Source: Acidobacteriaceae bacterium KBS 146
GTDB taxonomy: Bacteria; Acidobacteriota; Terriglobia; Terriglobales; Acidobacteriaceae
DNA: 64,000 bases
Direction of reading: 5' to 3'
Assembly (NCBI GenBank): GCA_000688615.1
Contig: JHVA01000001.1
Location: 1,116,001-1,180,000, forward strand
Below, in pieces: positions 16,372 through 25,845 of the stretch (its first letter is position 1; each line of letters opens with the position of its first letter). Both the position numbers and the translations under genes were made by a program. Below the pieces are notes generated by a model, which was not told where the DNA came from, did not search any database, and worked only from the letters and a program-made list of their open reading frames with translations.

Positions 16372-17655
16372 CTACCGTTTGAAGTCCGCAAGCACGAATT
16401 GCCGAGCCATCAGCTCATTTCCGGCATCATTCGGATGGATATGATCTCCGGGATCAAGGTCTGGACGGAGCTTCGCTGCATCTCCCGGAGTACACAGAAC
16501 CTTATCGAAATCGACGACAGCATCGAAATTACCGGGGCTGCGGATCCACTCATTGACTGCTTGCCTTGTAGCTTCACCGATTGGCCCAGCAAGCCACACT
16601 CCTTCTTCCGGAGTGAGCGTAGCCCCCATCACCTTGATGTTGTGCATGTGAGCCCTCGCAATCAATTGCTGATATCCGGCGATTAAATCCCCCGCTCTCA
16701 ATGCCTCCGCACCCTCAATCTGACCATGAATGTTGATGTCATTAATGCCTTCCAGCAGGACAATCCACCTAACATTGGGGCGGCTTAGTACATCTCTGTC
16801 AAAACGAGCCAATGCGCCTACCCCTGCACCGTCCTGCAGCACCTGATTACCGGAGATTCCCTCATTTAGGACGCTTGCTTTGGGTGAACCGGCGGTCGAA
16901 AGCAGGCGGTCCTGCAACAAGGTCGGCCAGGCATGGTTTGCATCCACCGTGGTTTTGAATCCATCCGTAATCGAATCACCCAGAGCGACGATCGTAAATC
17001 GATCAATCGGGGCGAGCACGTCAATACCTGAAAGCCACATATAGGATGTCGTCGTCGTGGACGAAGCGGGCATCTCATCGCTGGCCGTTTCGTTGCCTTC
17101 GGCGAGATAGCTAGTGTGAAGTCCGAGGGCATGCGTAGTCGGGATGCCCTCTGAGTCTCTGACGTAAATCGAAACCGCTACATTCGATGAAGCTGGCAAC
17201 GACAGGTCAACGGGGTCACTGGTTGCGACGACTCCAGGAGGAATCTTGATCTCCTGATGACCCGAGAAAGTAAGGCTGCGATCTGTGCCAACGACTATAG
17301 CTGAACCTTCCCCCTTCCTGGCGATATGCACGGCGCCAAGAATGACAGGTTTCTTGCCAAATGCATTCGAAAGTTCGATGCGGATCTTATGACCGCCGAC
17401 ACCGACCCTCGCCGTCATACGAATTGTTTTGTCGTGTATATCCGTTGGGGGCTCGGGCCGCGCATTCCCACGACTTCCTCGAAAATTCGGCCGCTTAACT
17501 GTTGGCGGGACATTCGGCACGTCGGGAACGGTGGGTGCCAGTTCCTGCGCTGTCGCCCATGTCGCAATCCAATGGGTCTTCGGTGCTGCATGCGCCGCGG
17601 GCGTTCCGCTGTTCAATACGAGCGCCATCAATGTGGCGCTCCAGACCTTCCTCAT
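16372..17655 (-). CDS. Secreted SGNH/GDSL esterase
   Basis: This 427-residue protein has a signal peptide (cleaved after about residue 23, TPAAHA). An N-terminal beta-rich domain of about 190 residues (MTARVGVGGHKIRIELSNAFG, then strands to SIYVRDSEG) precedes the SGNH hydrolase domain. Catalytic blocks are IVALGDSITDGF (block I Ser), NEGISGNQV (Gly of the oxyanion hole), LEGINDI (Asn) and DPGDHIHPNDAG (Asp and His). It probably removes acetyl or other acyl groups from plant polysaccharides outside the cytoplasm. It ends 209 bases upstream of the regulator start and follows the TonB-receptor gene, on the same strand. Confidence 0.88.
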   Translation of the reverse strand: MRKVWSATLMALVLNSGTPAAHAAPKTHWIATWATAQELAPTVPDVPNVPPTVKRPNFRGSRGNARPEPPTDIHDKTIRMTARVGVGGHKIRIELSNAFGKKPVILGAVHIARKGEGSAIVVGTDRSLTFSGHQEIKIPPGVVATSDPVDLSLPASSNVAVSIYVRDSEGIPTTHALGLHTSYLAEGNETASDEMPASSTTTTSYMWLSGIDVLAPIDRFTIVALGDSITDGFKTTVDANHAWPTLLQDRLLSTAGSPKASVLNEGISGNQVLQDGAGVGALARFDRDVLSRPNVRWIVLLEGINDINIHGQIEGAEALRAGDLIAGYQQLIARAHMHNIKVMGATLTPEEGVWLAGPIGEATRQAVNEWIRSPGNFDAVVDFDKVLCTPGDAAKLRPDLDPGDHIHPNDAGNELMARQFVLADFKR

Positions 17656-17709
17656 GCCAATCCTCTCAGACTAACGAAATATGGACTCGGAGAATGGAGT
17701 GGGGGAAAA

Positions 17710-17730
17710 GGGAGCCGCTCGCGCGGCCCC
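17710..17730 (-). terminator. Rho-independent terminator after the TonB receptor gene
   Basis: Read on the minus strand, GGGGCCGC-GCGA-GCGGCTCCC forms an eight- to nine-pair hairpin with a tetraloop, followed by TTTTCCCCC. It lies just after the receptor stop codon and before the SGNH gene, so those two genes are probably transcribed separately. Confidence 0.7.
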
Positions 17731-17742
17731 TCATCCTGGGAG

Positions 17743-20700
17743 TTAGTAAGTCAATCTCAGACCAAACTGAATCTGTCTTGGGTTGTTGGCTTGCGCCGTA
17801 ACCTTGCCATAGTTGCCACCGTCGTAAGCTGCCGTCGATGGAGCTTGAAATTGAACGCGATTGAAGACGTTGAAGAATTCCGCCGTGAAGCTCACGGTTA
17901 CCGATTCACGAATCGGAGTTGCCTTCAGAAGCGAGAAGTCATAGTTATTGACACCGTGGCGACGGATCGCTCCATCGACGCGAGGCTCATTACCGAACTC
18001 AAACTTTCCGGGCGCGGTAAAGCACGATTTGTTGAACCAGGAGCCACTATCTACACGCTTGTGTGCATCGGACTCAGGCACTTTGTTACAACCCGGAACC
18101 ACATTCGGACGCGTTGTTCCCTGCCCGATGCCGTTTTGGTAATATCCGCCACCACCGAAGAAGCTAGCTATGTCATTGGGGGCCGCGAGAATCCCAAGGG
18201 GAGTTCCCGAACGGAATGTGGAAATGCCATTCACTCGCCATCCAGAGACAAGTACTCCGACGGGTCCCTGAGCATTGGAAAGCCACATCTGCTGCTTGCC
18301 AAACGGCAAATCAATACCATATCCAACGACGGCGGAGTGACGATAATCCGAAGTGCTGACGGACCACTCTCCAGCAAGATCGTTGTTGTTCTGAACCGTT
18401 CCCTGATAGGTGCTGCCACCTTCGAGAAACTGCGTTACCGAATCAGTATTGGACATCAGCTTGCCCCATGTATAAGCAACCTGCAAGATGCCGCCATGCG
18501 AAAAGCGTTTTTTGAATGAAGCTTGAAGCGAGTTGTAACGAGATGCGCTGTTTCGGCTGCCAGCTGCTGTCACGTAGTTGTACTGGGGGAATGGCTTGAG
18601 CAGAAGCCCTTTATATACGGTTGGCTGAGCAAGCAATCCAGAGGCAATCCTCCCATAGAACGGATTTGGGACCAGCGTTTCGAGATCGCTTCCCATCGAG
18701 AGATATTTGTCCGGGATTTGATTGATGTTTGAAGCCGACCAGGTGTTCGCTCCCTGAGCCTGCAGGTGAACGCCCTTCGACGCTCCATAGGCGAGGCCAT
18801 AACTTGCGGACGAGCCGAGTTCGTGCTCGAACGCAAGATTCCATTGCTGGACGTAGCTATACGGCTGGTCTGGAATACGCGATTGGATGTTCTGTCCATA
18901 AAGTGCGGTCAACCGCGACGCATCGCCACGGCTCGGAGTCAGAACCCCGTTAGGAAATGGATTTGCAACAGTAGTACTGGTCTGACTAAAGGTATTGTTG
19001 GCCTTATAGGTATTGCCTACTAAAGTAGCGGCCGTATTGACGCTGGCGCTGTTCGGACCATCCTGTGAAAGGGTAGACGGTAGGTAGGAGATGCCATAGC
19101 CACCCCGCACGACCATCTTGTCTGCCAAACGATATGCAAAACCGACACGAGGTGAGAAGAGCAGCCAATGCAGGTTTTCTTCACGGCGCGAGGGGCGGTC
19201 GCTGCTTCCCACCAGAGCAAGTTTCCCAACCAGGTCCTGATTCGTGCCCAGAGCGGGGTTGAAGATCGTTCCCAGTGGACTGGGAGCATCCGGAAGTATG
19301 ACCGTGTTCCAATTATTCGCTTCGGAGTAGGAGCCGGGCTGATCCCAGCGCAGACCAAGATCGAGCGTTAGCTTTCTCGTAGCTTGAAAGTTGTCTGCGA
19401 TAAAGAATCCATAGTTATGCAGGAACGCCCGCGACCCGCCGATGGCTTGTGCCGAGGTGCTGTTGGGAGTACCAAGCAAAGCAGACGCCACAGAATAGCC
19501 GGAGCCTGGAATGGAGGGGTTTGCCGTCGTCTGTGCGGAGAAACTGAAGACGTTGCCTCCGCTGTCCGGATCGGCAATCCACTGGACACTGCGCCATGAT
19601 GCACCCGCCTTGACAGTGTGGCGCCCCAGGATCTTCGTAATACTGCCCGAAAGTGCATAGACATTGGTATGCCAGTAAAGCTGTCCGGGGCCGGTGTTGC
19701 CCGCTATGCCTGTACCAGCAAAGCTAAAGGCCGTAGGAAGCATTTGGCCGAGCGCACTCTGCATTGCCGCCAATCCAGGTGAAATGCCCGATATGTCGGT
19801 TCCCAAGCCGCGGGGAAAAGTGAACTGATAGACCCGAAGATAGGAAGCGCGACCGTCGACAATGGTAGTTGGGTTGACCGTAAACGTATCACCAACAATC
19901 GCAATGTGGTCTGAGATTCCGCCAGGGGCTGGAGGTTCAAACGCTGGTACACCCGGATAGGGATTCGTTGTCAAGCTCTGCACCTTGAATTTGGCATACT
20001 TTGCAAAGGCGATGTTTCGGGTGCCAAAGTTCTGGTCAACACGAGCATTAATCTGTTCATTGGTGTAGCGCGTCCGGGTCGTCGTGATGTAGTTGCTGGC
20101 AATGGCGTTCGGGTTCGTCGCCTCTGCTGGATAGTTTTGCTTCAGCAGCGCCGTAACTGCCGGATCAATACGGCTTGGGCAGATGACATTCAGGACACCA
20201 TTGCACTGGAACTGCACCCCGCCATTTGCATTGTCGTAGATCTTTGGATAGAGCGGCGAGCTGAAGTCTCCCCTGAGTGCGGCAGCCGTTGGAACCGTGG
20301 TGGTGGACAGGTTTCCGTTGACCACCGGCTGACGTTCATAACCCGCAAAGAAGAAGGTTTTATCCCGCTTGATGGGTCCGCCGATCGTTCCCCCGAACTG
20401 GTTCTGAATGTATGAGGGACGTGCACGGCCAGCACGATTACTAAAGAAGTCATTCGCATTCAAAACACGATTGCGATGATATTCATACAGCGAGCCATGG
20501 AAGGAATTACTTCCTGATTTCGTGCTGATATTAATGACGCCACCAGCAAAGCCTCCAAACTCTGCGCTGACATTGCTGGTTGATACACGGAACTCCCGCA
20601 CGGTGTCCTGAGAAGGGATGAAGGAGGTCGCATTATTGGCTGGAATGTTGGCCTGCACACCATCAACAAATGAAATGCTCTGATTCCCGAAGCCGCCACC

Positions 20701-21294
20701 GATCTGATAATTGCCGTAAGCGATCAGGTTGGTAGACATATTTCCGCTCGTGCTGCCCTGGGCGATCACACCGGGAACAAGCGTAAGCAGGTTATTAACA
20801 TTGCGCCCATTTAAGGGAATGTCCTGAATCGTTCTGCCTTCGATGACTCCGCCGAGGTTCGCCGTATCCGTCTGGATGAGGGGTGCCGAACTCGATACTT
20901 CTACCGTCTCGCTAACATTGCCGACCTGGAGAGCGGCATCAGCACGCGCCGTGCTTCCTATCTGTACCTGCAGGTTGGAGAGAGTGAGATGCTTGAACCC
21001 GGCCAGGTCCACGTCGATGCGGTAATTTCCCGGATTCAAATTCACAAAGCTATATGTTCCGGCTTCGCCGGTATCCATCGAATGAACCTGATTTGTTTCC
21101 TGGTTCGTCAGCGTTACCTTCGCTCCCGGAATCGCAGCTCCCGAGGCATCGGTCAGGGTGCCAACCAAGGACCCGAAAGTCGTCTGTGCCCACATGGCGC
21201 TTCCCAAAAGGGCTAGCGCAAGCATCACCACCGACAGAAAACTAGCGGCATGCAGAGTGCTTTCCTTCATTCTTCTTCGAAATTTATCTTGCAT
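17743..21294 (-). CDS. TonB-dependent outer-membrane receptor, Acidobacterial Oar-like
   Basis: This 1183-residue outer-membrane protein starts at an ATG behind GGGAGA. After the signal peptide (to about residue 36, MWAQ) comes a carboxypeptidase-regulatory-like beta sandwich (GTLTDASGAAIPGAKVTLTNQET to about 120). Then comes the TonB plug (LIQTDTANLGGVIEGRTIQDIPLNGRNVNNLLTLVPGV) and a long beta-barrel ending in the aromatic terminal residue of FGLRLTY. This is the usual acidobacterial form of the receptor and probably imports oligosaccharides. Its position beside SGNH esterases and under a candidate GntR operator (21351-21364) supports a carbohydrate ligand. A TonB box is not evident. Confidence 0.92.
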   Translation of the reverse strand: MQDKFRRRMKESTLHAASFLSVVMLALALLGSAMWAQTTFGSLVGTLTDASGAAIPGAKVTLTNQETNQVHSMDTGEAGTYSFVNLNPGNYRIDVDLAGFKHLTLSNLQVQIGSTARADAALQVGNVSETVEVSSSAPLIQTDTANLGGVIEGRTIQDIPLNGRNVNNLLTLVPGVIAQGSTSGNMSTNLIAYGNYQIGGGFGNQSISFVDGVQANIPANNATSFIPSQDTVREFRVSTSNVSAEFGGFAGGVINISTKSGSNSFHGSLYEYHRNRVLNANDFFSNRAGRARPSYIQNQFGGTIGGPIKRDKTFFFAGYERQPVVNGNLSTTTVPTAAALRGDFSSPLYPKIYDNANGGVQFQCNGVLNVICPSRIDPAVTALLKQNYPAEATNPNAIASNYITTTRTRYTNEQINARVDQNFGTRNIAFAKYAKFKVQSLTTNPYPGVPAFEPPAPGGISDHIAIVGDTFTVNPTTIVDGRASYLRVYQFTFPRGLGTDISGISPGLAAMQSALGQMLPTAFSFAGTGIAGNTGPGQLYWHTNVYALSGSITKILGRHTVKAGASWRSVQWIADPDSGGNVFSFSAQTTANPSIPGSGYSVASALLGTPNSTSAQAIGGSRAFLHNYGFFIADNFQATRKLTLDLGLRWDQPGSYSEANNWNTVILPDAPSPLGTIFNPALGTNQDLVGKLALVGSSDRPSRREENLHWLLFSPRVGFAYRLADKMVVRGGYGISYLPSTLSQDGPNSASVNTAATLVGNTYKANNTFSQTSTTVANPFPNGVLTPSRGDASRLTALYGQNIQSRIPDQPYSYVQQWNLAFEHELGSSASYGLAYGASKGVHLQAQGANTWSASNINQIPDKYLSMGSDLETLVPNPFYGRIASGLLAQPTVYKGLLLKPFPQYNYVTAAGSRNSASRYNSLQASFKKRFSHGGILQVAYTWGKLMSNTDSVTQFLEGGSTYQGTVQNNNDLAGEWSVSTSDYRHSAVVGYGIDLPFGKQQMWLSNAQGPVGVLVSGWRVNGISTFRSGTPLGILAAPNDIASFFGGGGYYQNGIGQGTTRPNVVPGCNKVPESDAHKRVDSGSWFNKSCFTAPGKFEFGNEPRVDGAIRRHGVNNYDFSLLKATPIRESVTVSFTAEFFNVFNRVQFQAPSTAAYDGGNYGKVTAQANNPRQIQFGLRLTY

Positions 21295-21350
21295 AGTAAT
21301 CTCCCTAACGCCTGTCCTACTGGCTCCGGAATCGAATCTTGAGTTGGTCT

Positions 21351-21364
21351 GCTGTAATGATAGG
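21351..21364. promoter_or_regulatory. Putative GntR operator, site 4 (weaker)
   Basis: GCTGTAATGATAGG matches the other sites except for the first base and the centre (CTGT / ATAGG). It lies 57 bases upstream of the TonB receptor start codon. Confidence 0.35.
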
Positions 21365-21824
21365 TCTACAGCTTGGCGGAAAGCTTATGAATACCGATCA
21401 ACATCTGTCAAGGAGAATTTATGGCGGAGTGCAAAATAAAGGGGGCGCGGTGGACCAACGTACCGGCCTACGCCAAGCTTCCGACAGGCGAGATCCCTGC
21501 TGCTCGTCACGGAACCGTTTGCTGACGTTCATCAGTAGTTCCATCCCGGGCCGTTATGCTGGCAAGTCCTTCCTGGCTCTCCGCAGGGACCCCGGTGACC
21601 GCACCTCTTGGCTGGACGCGACGTGCAGTAGAGAGATTTCAATCACCTTCGCTCCTCCTGCAACAGATAAACCTTGGCGTTGCCCTCATCCTGTGACACG
21701 CATGTCCTTGGTCCGAGTTCACGAAGATCCTTCGTGGCAACTGCAGAAAGACGACGCAGGCGAGGTGAGAGCGAAGGACGTTCGAAATGGGGATCACAAG
21801 CTCGTCCGACAATTGCAAAAATTA

Positions 21825-21852
21825 TTGACGCCAACCGCGAATTTAATATAAT
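21825..21852 (+). promoter_or_regulatory. Promoter of SGNH esterase gene
   Basis: TTGACG (-35) at 21825-21830 and a perfect TATAAT (-10) at 21847-21852 are separated by 16 bases. They stand 85 bases upstream of the esterase ATG and immediately before the operator-like repeat. Confidence 0.65.
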
Positions 21853-21866
21853 CCTGTCATTATAGG
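21853..21866. promoter_or_regulatory. Putative GntR operator, site 3
   Basis: CCTGTCATTATAGG directly abuts the TATAAT box, covering the expected transcription start. A repressor bound here would block the promoter at 21825-21852. Confidence 0.6.
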
Positions 21867-21937
21867 TAGTGAGCGAACGTAAACGTCTGCGTGCAGCCTC
21901 CGGCGACATATCCACTTTTTCAAAAGGGATACTCACA

Positions 21938-22756
21938 ATGCATCGAGTGCTCTTCTTTTTCCTGTTGGGTTTAACGGCGATCCACTTCGCCTCGGCGCAA
22001 TCTCCTTCTTCGCCGTCACCTCAGTCTCCCTCCATTCCTCCTGCCGCCGGAATCTCAGCTTCACAGGATCGGCCGACACTCTCTGCTGAAGAGCGTGCCG
22101 CTCGGATCAAGGCACATCAGGAACAAATGCTTAAGGACTGGCCCAATCTCACTCGCTTTCGCTCTGCAAACGCTACCATCGGCTCCTCCGTTGAAGTTGT
22201 GTTTATGGGTGACTCAATTACAGAGCTGTGGGGACGCCAGCCGGAGCAATTCTTTCCGGGTAAGTTCTATGTCAACCGAGGCATTGGCGGCCAGACCACT
22301 CCACAGATGCTATTGCGTTTTCAGCAGGATGTTGTGGACCTGAGGCCTAAGGTAGTCGTGATTAACGGCGGTACTAACGATATCGCCGGAAATACGGGCC
22401 CCTCGACCCTGAAGATGATTGAGGACAATCTGAAATCGATGACTGAGATCGCGCAGGCGAACGGAATTCAGGTAGTCCTTGCCTCAGTCACGCCGGCTTA
22501 CGATTACCCTTGGAGAAAGGGCCTCGAACCTGCCGAGAAGGTTGTGGAACTAAACAACTGGATGAAAAACTTCTGCGGGATGGCCGGATGTACCTATGCG
22601 GACTACTTCACGCCAATGGCTGATGAAAAGCAAGGCATGAAAGAAGGCTTGAGCGTAGACGGAATCCATCCAACAGCCGGGGGCTACAGGATCATGTCTC
22701 CGATTGCGGAGAGAGCCATCCAGAATGCCTTGGAAAAAAAGTCGGTGGCGCGGTAG
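21938..22756 (+). CDS. Secreted SGNH/GDSL esterase (PAF-acetylhydrolase-like)
   Basis: This 272-residue protein starts at the ATG at 21938 behind AAAGGGA; the frame reaches further up but that part lies over the promoter/operator. A signal peptide (MHRVLFFFLLGL...ASAQ) is followed by a Ser/Pro-rich linker. The SGNH domain shows VVFMGDSITELWG (Ser), NRGIGGQTTPQML (Gly), INGGTNDIAGN (Asn) and VDGIHPTAGGY (Asp/His). It resembles the PAF-acetylhydrolase IB / rhamnogalacturonan-acetylesterase group and probably deacetylates glycans in the periplasm. It is 18-33 bases ahead of the next esterase gene. Confidence 0.88.
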   Translation: MHRVLFFFLLGLTAIHFASAQSPSSPSPQSPSIPPAAGISASQDRPTLSAEERAARIKAHQEQMLKDWPNLTRFRSANATIGSSVEVVFMGDSITELWGRQPEQFFPGKFYVNRGIGGQTTPQMLLRFQQDVVDLRPKVVVINGGTNDIAGNTGPSTLKMIEDNLKSMTEIAQANGIQVVLASVTPAYDYPWRKGLEPAEKVVELNNWMKNFCGMAGCTYADYFTPMADEKQGMKEGLSVDGIHPTAGGYRIMSPIAERAIQNALEKKSVAR

Positions 22757-22774
22757 AGATTTTGCTTTCGATGT

Positions 22775-23998
22775 TTGAGGTTACCTCCAGTGTCACGAAT
22801 TCACGTTTGTGCATTATCTCTGGTTGTCTGTTCAATTCTTCCCGCTAAGGCGCAGTCCAGCCAGCCGAACGCCCAACAGCCGCCAGCAAGTGTTGAGCGC
22901 AAGCACCGGGTTGCATCTAACTATCCGACGAACACGCTTCTCTCCCCCGAAGTGCATCCAGACCACACCGTTACTTTTCGCTATCGCGCTCCGCAAGCGA
23001 AGGAGGTTTCGCTGATCGGTGAGATCACCCAGAGGAAGGGGCCACTTCCTCTGTCGAAAGACGAGAGCGGCATCTGGGCCCTGACCACTCCCCCGCTAGA
23101 ACCGGAGATCTGGATTTACAACTTTCGCGTGGATGGCGTTGATGTACTTGACCCCTCAAATCCCGCGATCAAACCTGTACCTCCAGGACAACTGATCTCG
23201 AATTTCGTCGAAGTTCCCGGAGATTCCCCTTCCGATTATGATTCGCAGCCCGTGCCGCATGGCGAGGTCCGCATGATGCTGTATGAATCGAAAGTGATGG
23301 GCTTCACGCGAACGCTCTGGGTCTATACCCCGCCGGGCTACGATACGAGTAAAAAGAGCTACCCGGTGTTGTATTTACTCCACGGCAATGGAGAGGAAGT
23401 CTCAGGTTGGGTGCGCAACGGCCGTGCCAACATCATTCTGGACAATCTCCTGGAGCAGGGCAAAATTCAACCAATGATTGTCGTAATGCTGCAGGGTCAT
23501 GCGCTTCAAGCTCCAGGCGTTGAGCCGCTGAAACGTGTAACCGGCGAGACAAGTATGTTCTCCCCGCTGTTCCCGAAGGACCTGCTGGGACAGATTATTC
23601 CGTTGATTGACAAGAGCTACCGCGTTAAAACGTCACGAGACTCAAGGGCGATTGCGGGCCTTTCCATGGGCGGAGGACAAGCGCTTTCGATCGGTCTGGA
23701 ACACCCGGAACTCTTCAAGTATGTGCTCGCCTATAGCTCGGCCATTGGGCCGAACTTTCTGGATATCCAGGACGTCCTGAACAAAGTCACCGCAGATCCG
23801 CGAGCTGCCAATCGAGACTTCGGCCTGATATGGATCTCCTGTGGGCGGCAGGATTTTTTGTATAAAGCCAATGAGTCGCTCCACGAAGATCTGACAAACC
23901 ACGGCATCAACCACAAGTATGTTGAGACGGAAGGGACGCACGTATGGAGCGTCTGGCGGAAAAACCTGAGCGCCTCTCTTCCCTTACTTTTCCAGTAG
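22775..23998 (+). CDS. Secreted CE1-like esterase with N-terminal E-set domain
   Basis: This 407-residue protein has a signal peptide (CALSLVVCSILPAKA). It starts at TTG 22775 or, more likely, GTG 22790. Residues about 50-130 form an immunoglobulin-like early-set (CBM48-type) domain (VTFRYRAPQAKEVSLIGE, WIYNFRVDG). The alpha/beta hydrolase domain follows: YLLHGNGEEVSGW (oxyanion loop), AGLSMGGGQAL with the nucleophile Ser, and EGTHVWSVWRKNL with the catalytic His. This is the enterochelin-esterase/feruloyl-esterase type of carbohydrate esterase family 1. It probably removes feruloyl or acetyl groups from plant cell-wall glycans. Confidence 0.88.
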   Translation: MRLPPVSRIHVCALSLVVCSILPAKAQSSQPNAQQPPASVERKHRVASNYPTNTLLSPEVHPDHTVTFRYRAPQAKEVSLIGEITQRKGPLPLSKDESGIWALTTPPLEPEIWIYNFRVDGVDVLDPSNPAIKPVPPGQLISNFVEVPGDSPSDYDSQPVPHGEVRMMLYESKVMGFTRTLWVYTPPGYDTSKKSYPVLYLLHGNGEEVSGWVRNGRANIILDNLLEQGKIQPMIVVMLQGHALQAPGVEPLKRVTGETSMFSPLFPKDLLGQIIPLIDKSYRVKTSRDSRAIAGLSMGGGQALSIGLEHPELFKYVLAYSSAIGPNFLDIQDVLNKVTADPRAANRDFGLIWISCGRQDFLYKANESLHEDLTNHGINHKYVETEGTHVWSVWRKNLSASLPLLFQ

Positions 23999-24028
23999 GC
24001 CTCATCGGGTCTGTATGCATTTGCATAT

Positions 24029-24047
24029 GGCTATCAAACGAATAGCC
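24029..24047. repeat. Inverted repeat GGCTAT-N7-ATAGCC
   Basis: Six-base arms around seven bases lie between the CE1-like esterase and the DUF1080 gene. There is no U-run, so a regulatory site is more likely than a terminator. The inner halves (CTAT / ATAG) resemble the putative GntR operator but the spacing differs. Confidence 0.3.
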
Positions 24048-24105
24048 GTTTACCTCGCACTTGGTATGCCTGTTCCCATGGGCAGATTTTGAAAAGGAGT
24101 AAGTC

Positions 24106-24975
24106 ATGTCTAGCAGACGCAACTTCATTAAGCTGCTTTCCAGCATTCCTTTCGCGGAACCACTATTTGGTTCGGCACAGGCTGCTGCCGCTCCTCGCGA
24201 TACGGCTCCCGGCCAGATGCCTCCAGATCAAATGGCCGGAAGCCCTGTGGGGGATCCTCTGCCTGGTCAGCCATGGAAGGTGCACGACCGAACGCGTCCA
24301 CAGGCGCGTAAAGTTGCCCCCGGCATGCCGCTGCCTACACCGGGCCCGGCTTCAGATGCTGTCGTACTTTTTGATGGGAAGGATCTGTCGCAATGGGAGA
24401 GTATAGGACGCGATCGCAAAGTAACCGAGCCAAAATGGAAGGTCGAAAACGGTTATATGGAGATGGTCCGCCGCTCCGGCAGTCTGATCACAAAAGAAGC
24501 GTTCGGCGACTGCCAGCTTCACTTGGAATGGATGACTCCGACAGGAACTCCACCGGAACGTCGCGGGCAGATGCGTGGAAACAGCGGCGTCATCCTGATG
24601 CGTCGCTATGAGATTCAAGTGCTCTCGTCCTACGACAACATTACCTATGCCGATGGAGCTGCAGGGGGCATCTACGGTTTATATCCACCAATGGTTAACC
24701 CATGCCGTCCCGAAGGCGAATGGAACGCTTACGACATCGTCTTCAGGGCTCCCCGCTTCAATGGCGACGAACTGACCAGGCCTGCTTATTTGACCCTGTT
24801 CTTTAACGGGTTGGTTGTGCACGACCACGTGGAATTGTTAGGCAGCACTGATACCCTTCCGATCGCCAAATACGAACCTCATCCTGCAGAAGAGCCCTTT
24901 CTCCTCCAGGGGCATGCCGGTCCTGTACGTTATCGAAACGTCTGGATTCGCCGACTTAAAGGCTACGACGATTAG
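24106..24975 (+). CDS. DUF1080 (3-keto-disaccharide hydrolase-like) protein with Tat signal
   Basis: This 289-residue protein starts at the ATG at 24106 behind AAAAGGAG. The leader MSSRRNFIKLLSSIP is a twin-arginine signal cut near GSAQA. The mature part is the concanavalin-like DUF1080 domain: VVLFDGKDLSQWES, WKVENGYMEM, FGDCQLHLEWMTP, GNSGVILMRRYEIQVL, and a C-terminal AEEPFLLQGHAGPVRYRNVWIR. Members are implicated in hydrolysis of 3-keto-glycosides or are lectin-like. It closes the carbohydrate-use block. Confidence 0.85.
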   Translation: MSSRRNFIKLLSSIPFAEPLFGSAQAAAAPRDTAPGQMPPDQMAGSPVGDPLPGQPWKVHDRTRPQARKVAPGMPLPTPGPASDAVVLFDGKDLSQWESIGRDRKVTEPKWKVENGYMEMVRRSGSLITKEAFGDCQLHLEWMTPTGTPPERRGQMRGNSGVILMRRYEIQVLSSYDNITYADGAAGGIYGLYPPMVNPCRPEGEWNAYDIVFRAPRFNGDELTRPAYLTLFFNGLVVHDHVELLGSTDTLPIAKYEPHPAEEPFLLQGHAGPVRYRNVWIRRLKGYDD

Positions 24976-25845
24976 GTCAATTTAGCCTATTCCGCGTTAG
25001 ATCTATCGATTCAGACTATTTCCTGTGGTCAATTAGGAAGCGTCTGGTAACCGGGCCCTCGAGAGTCCTAGTCATAATAGAAAAATCTACCGACGAATAG
25101 CCAAAAGATATTGGACGAAACGCCAACGAGTGCGACTTTGAATCCGCGACCAATCACGATTTGAAAGAAAGTAACAATGGCATCCATTGACACGACTGCA
25201 CGGAAGGCAACTATCACGCCTGAAGATCGCCTGCTAGTTGGACGAAGCGAAGCTGCACAAAATGCTTTCCATAAACAAGCGATCTCTCGACTACCTTGCG
25301 AACAAACACATCTCAGTACGTCGGATCGGAGACAGAGGTTTGATCTCTATGGTTGACTGGAAACGATATTGTCGTGTCGATCATCCTCAGCGCGTCGCAG
25401 GCTGAAGAGGTCACTACAAACAGAAATTTCTGCAAAGGGAGCTCTCACAATATCTCCTCTTCTGATTCTGATAGCGGGAATTCGTAACGATGCGCCCAAC
25501 GCATTGTTTGGATGAGTCTTTCATTGCTTGTATCGTCGGAAAGTCAGTCTTTTACTCGTTTCCCTTCAAAACATGGAACAAGCTAAATAAAAACTAGAGC
25601 TGGTGGAATCCAGATTTGATCGGTGATCTCCGCGATACATCCCAGAACCTATTGCCACACTACCCTCAACGGGAGGTCGCACGAGGGTCTAACGTGCTCA
25701 CAGAGCGCGGCTCGTGATCTGGCCAAGTGGTGCGCACCGATGCGCACTGAAAAGCCCAAGAATAGGTGAAGGAATCCCCAAAACGAGAAGCGATCATTCT
25801 GCTCCGTGAGTGAACCATTGCGAATATAGGATCTTCAGTGGGTTA
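24976..25845. other. Gene-poor stretch beside tRNA
   Basis: About 870 bases between the DUF1080 gene and tRNA-Arg. The only recognisable content is a frameshifted excisionase-like gene (25177-25405). The rest, 25406-25845, has frequent stops in all frames and no motif that I recognise. It looks like the worn-down remainder of an element once integrated at the tRNA. Confidence 0.45.
25177..25405 (+). pseudogene. Excisionase-type helix-turn-helix gene, frameshifted
   Basis: From the ATG at 25177 the frame encodes LLVGRSEAAQ, then runs out of register at a CAAAA run (25258-25262). One frame over it continues as MLSINKRSLDYLANKHISVRRIG, then a wing segment and HPQRVAG, ending at TGA 25403-25405. 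Joined, this is the winged-helix excisionase/MerR-like DNA-binding domain (SEAA..L.IS...L..L...K.IS.RRIG) common in prophages and integrative elements. One extra A explains the break. Confidence 0.7.

Larger units (their letters stand above)
21295..21937. other. Divergent regulatory region
   Basis: About 640 bases between the TonB receptor (minus) and the SGNH esterase (plus). It contains two operator-like repeats, one strong promoter and no convincing gene; a 170-codon plus-strand frame at 21339-21851 has no family features and an Arg/Ser-rich composition typical of chance frames. Confidence 0.6.

Noticed and set aside
17326-18519. 397-codon plus-strand frame across the SGNH and TonB genes
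   Set aside because: It spans two real minus-strand genes and a terminator and has no recognisable features.
21339-21851. 170-codon frame between TonB receptor and esterase
   Set aside because: Arg/Ser-rich without family features and overlapping the promoter and operator-like sites.
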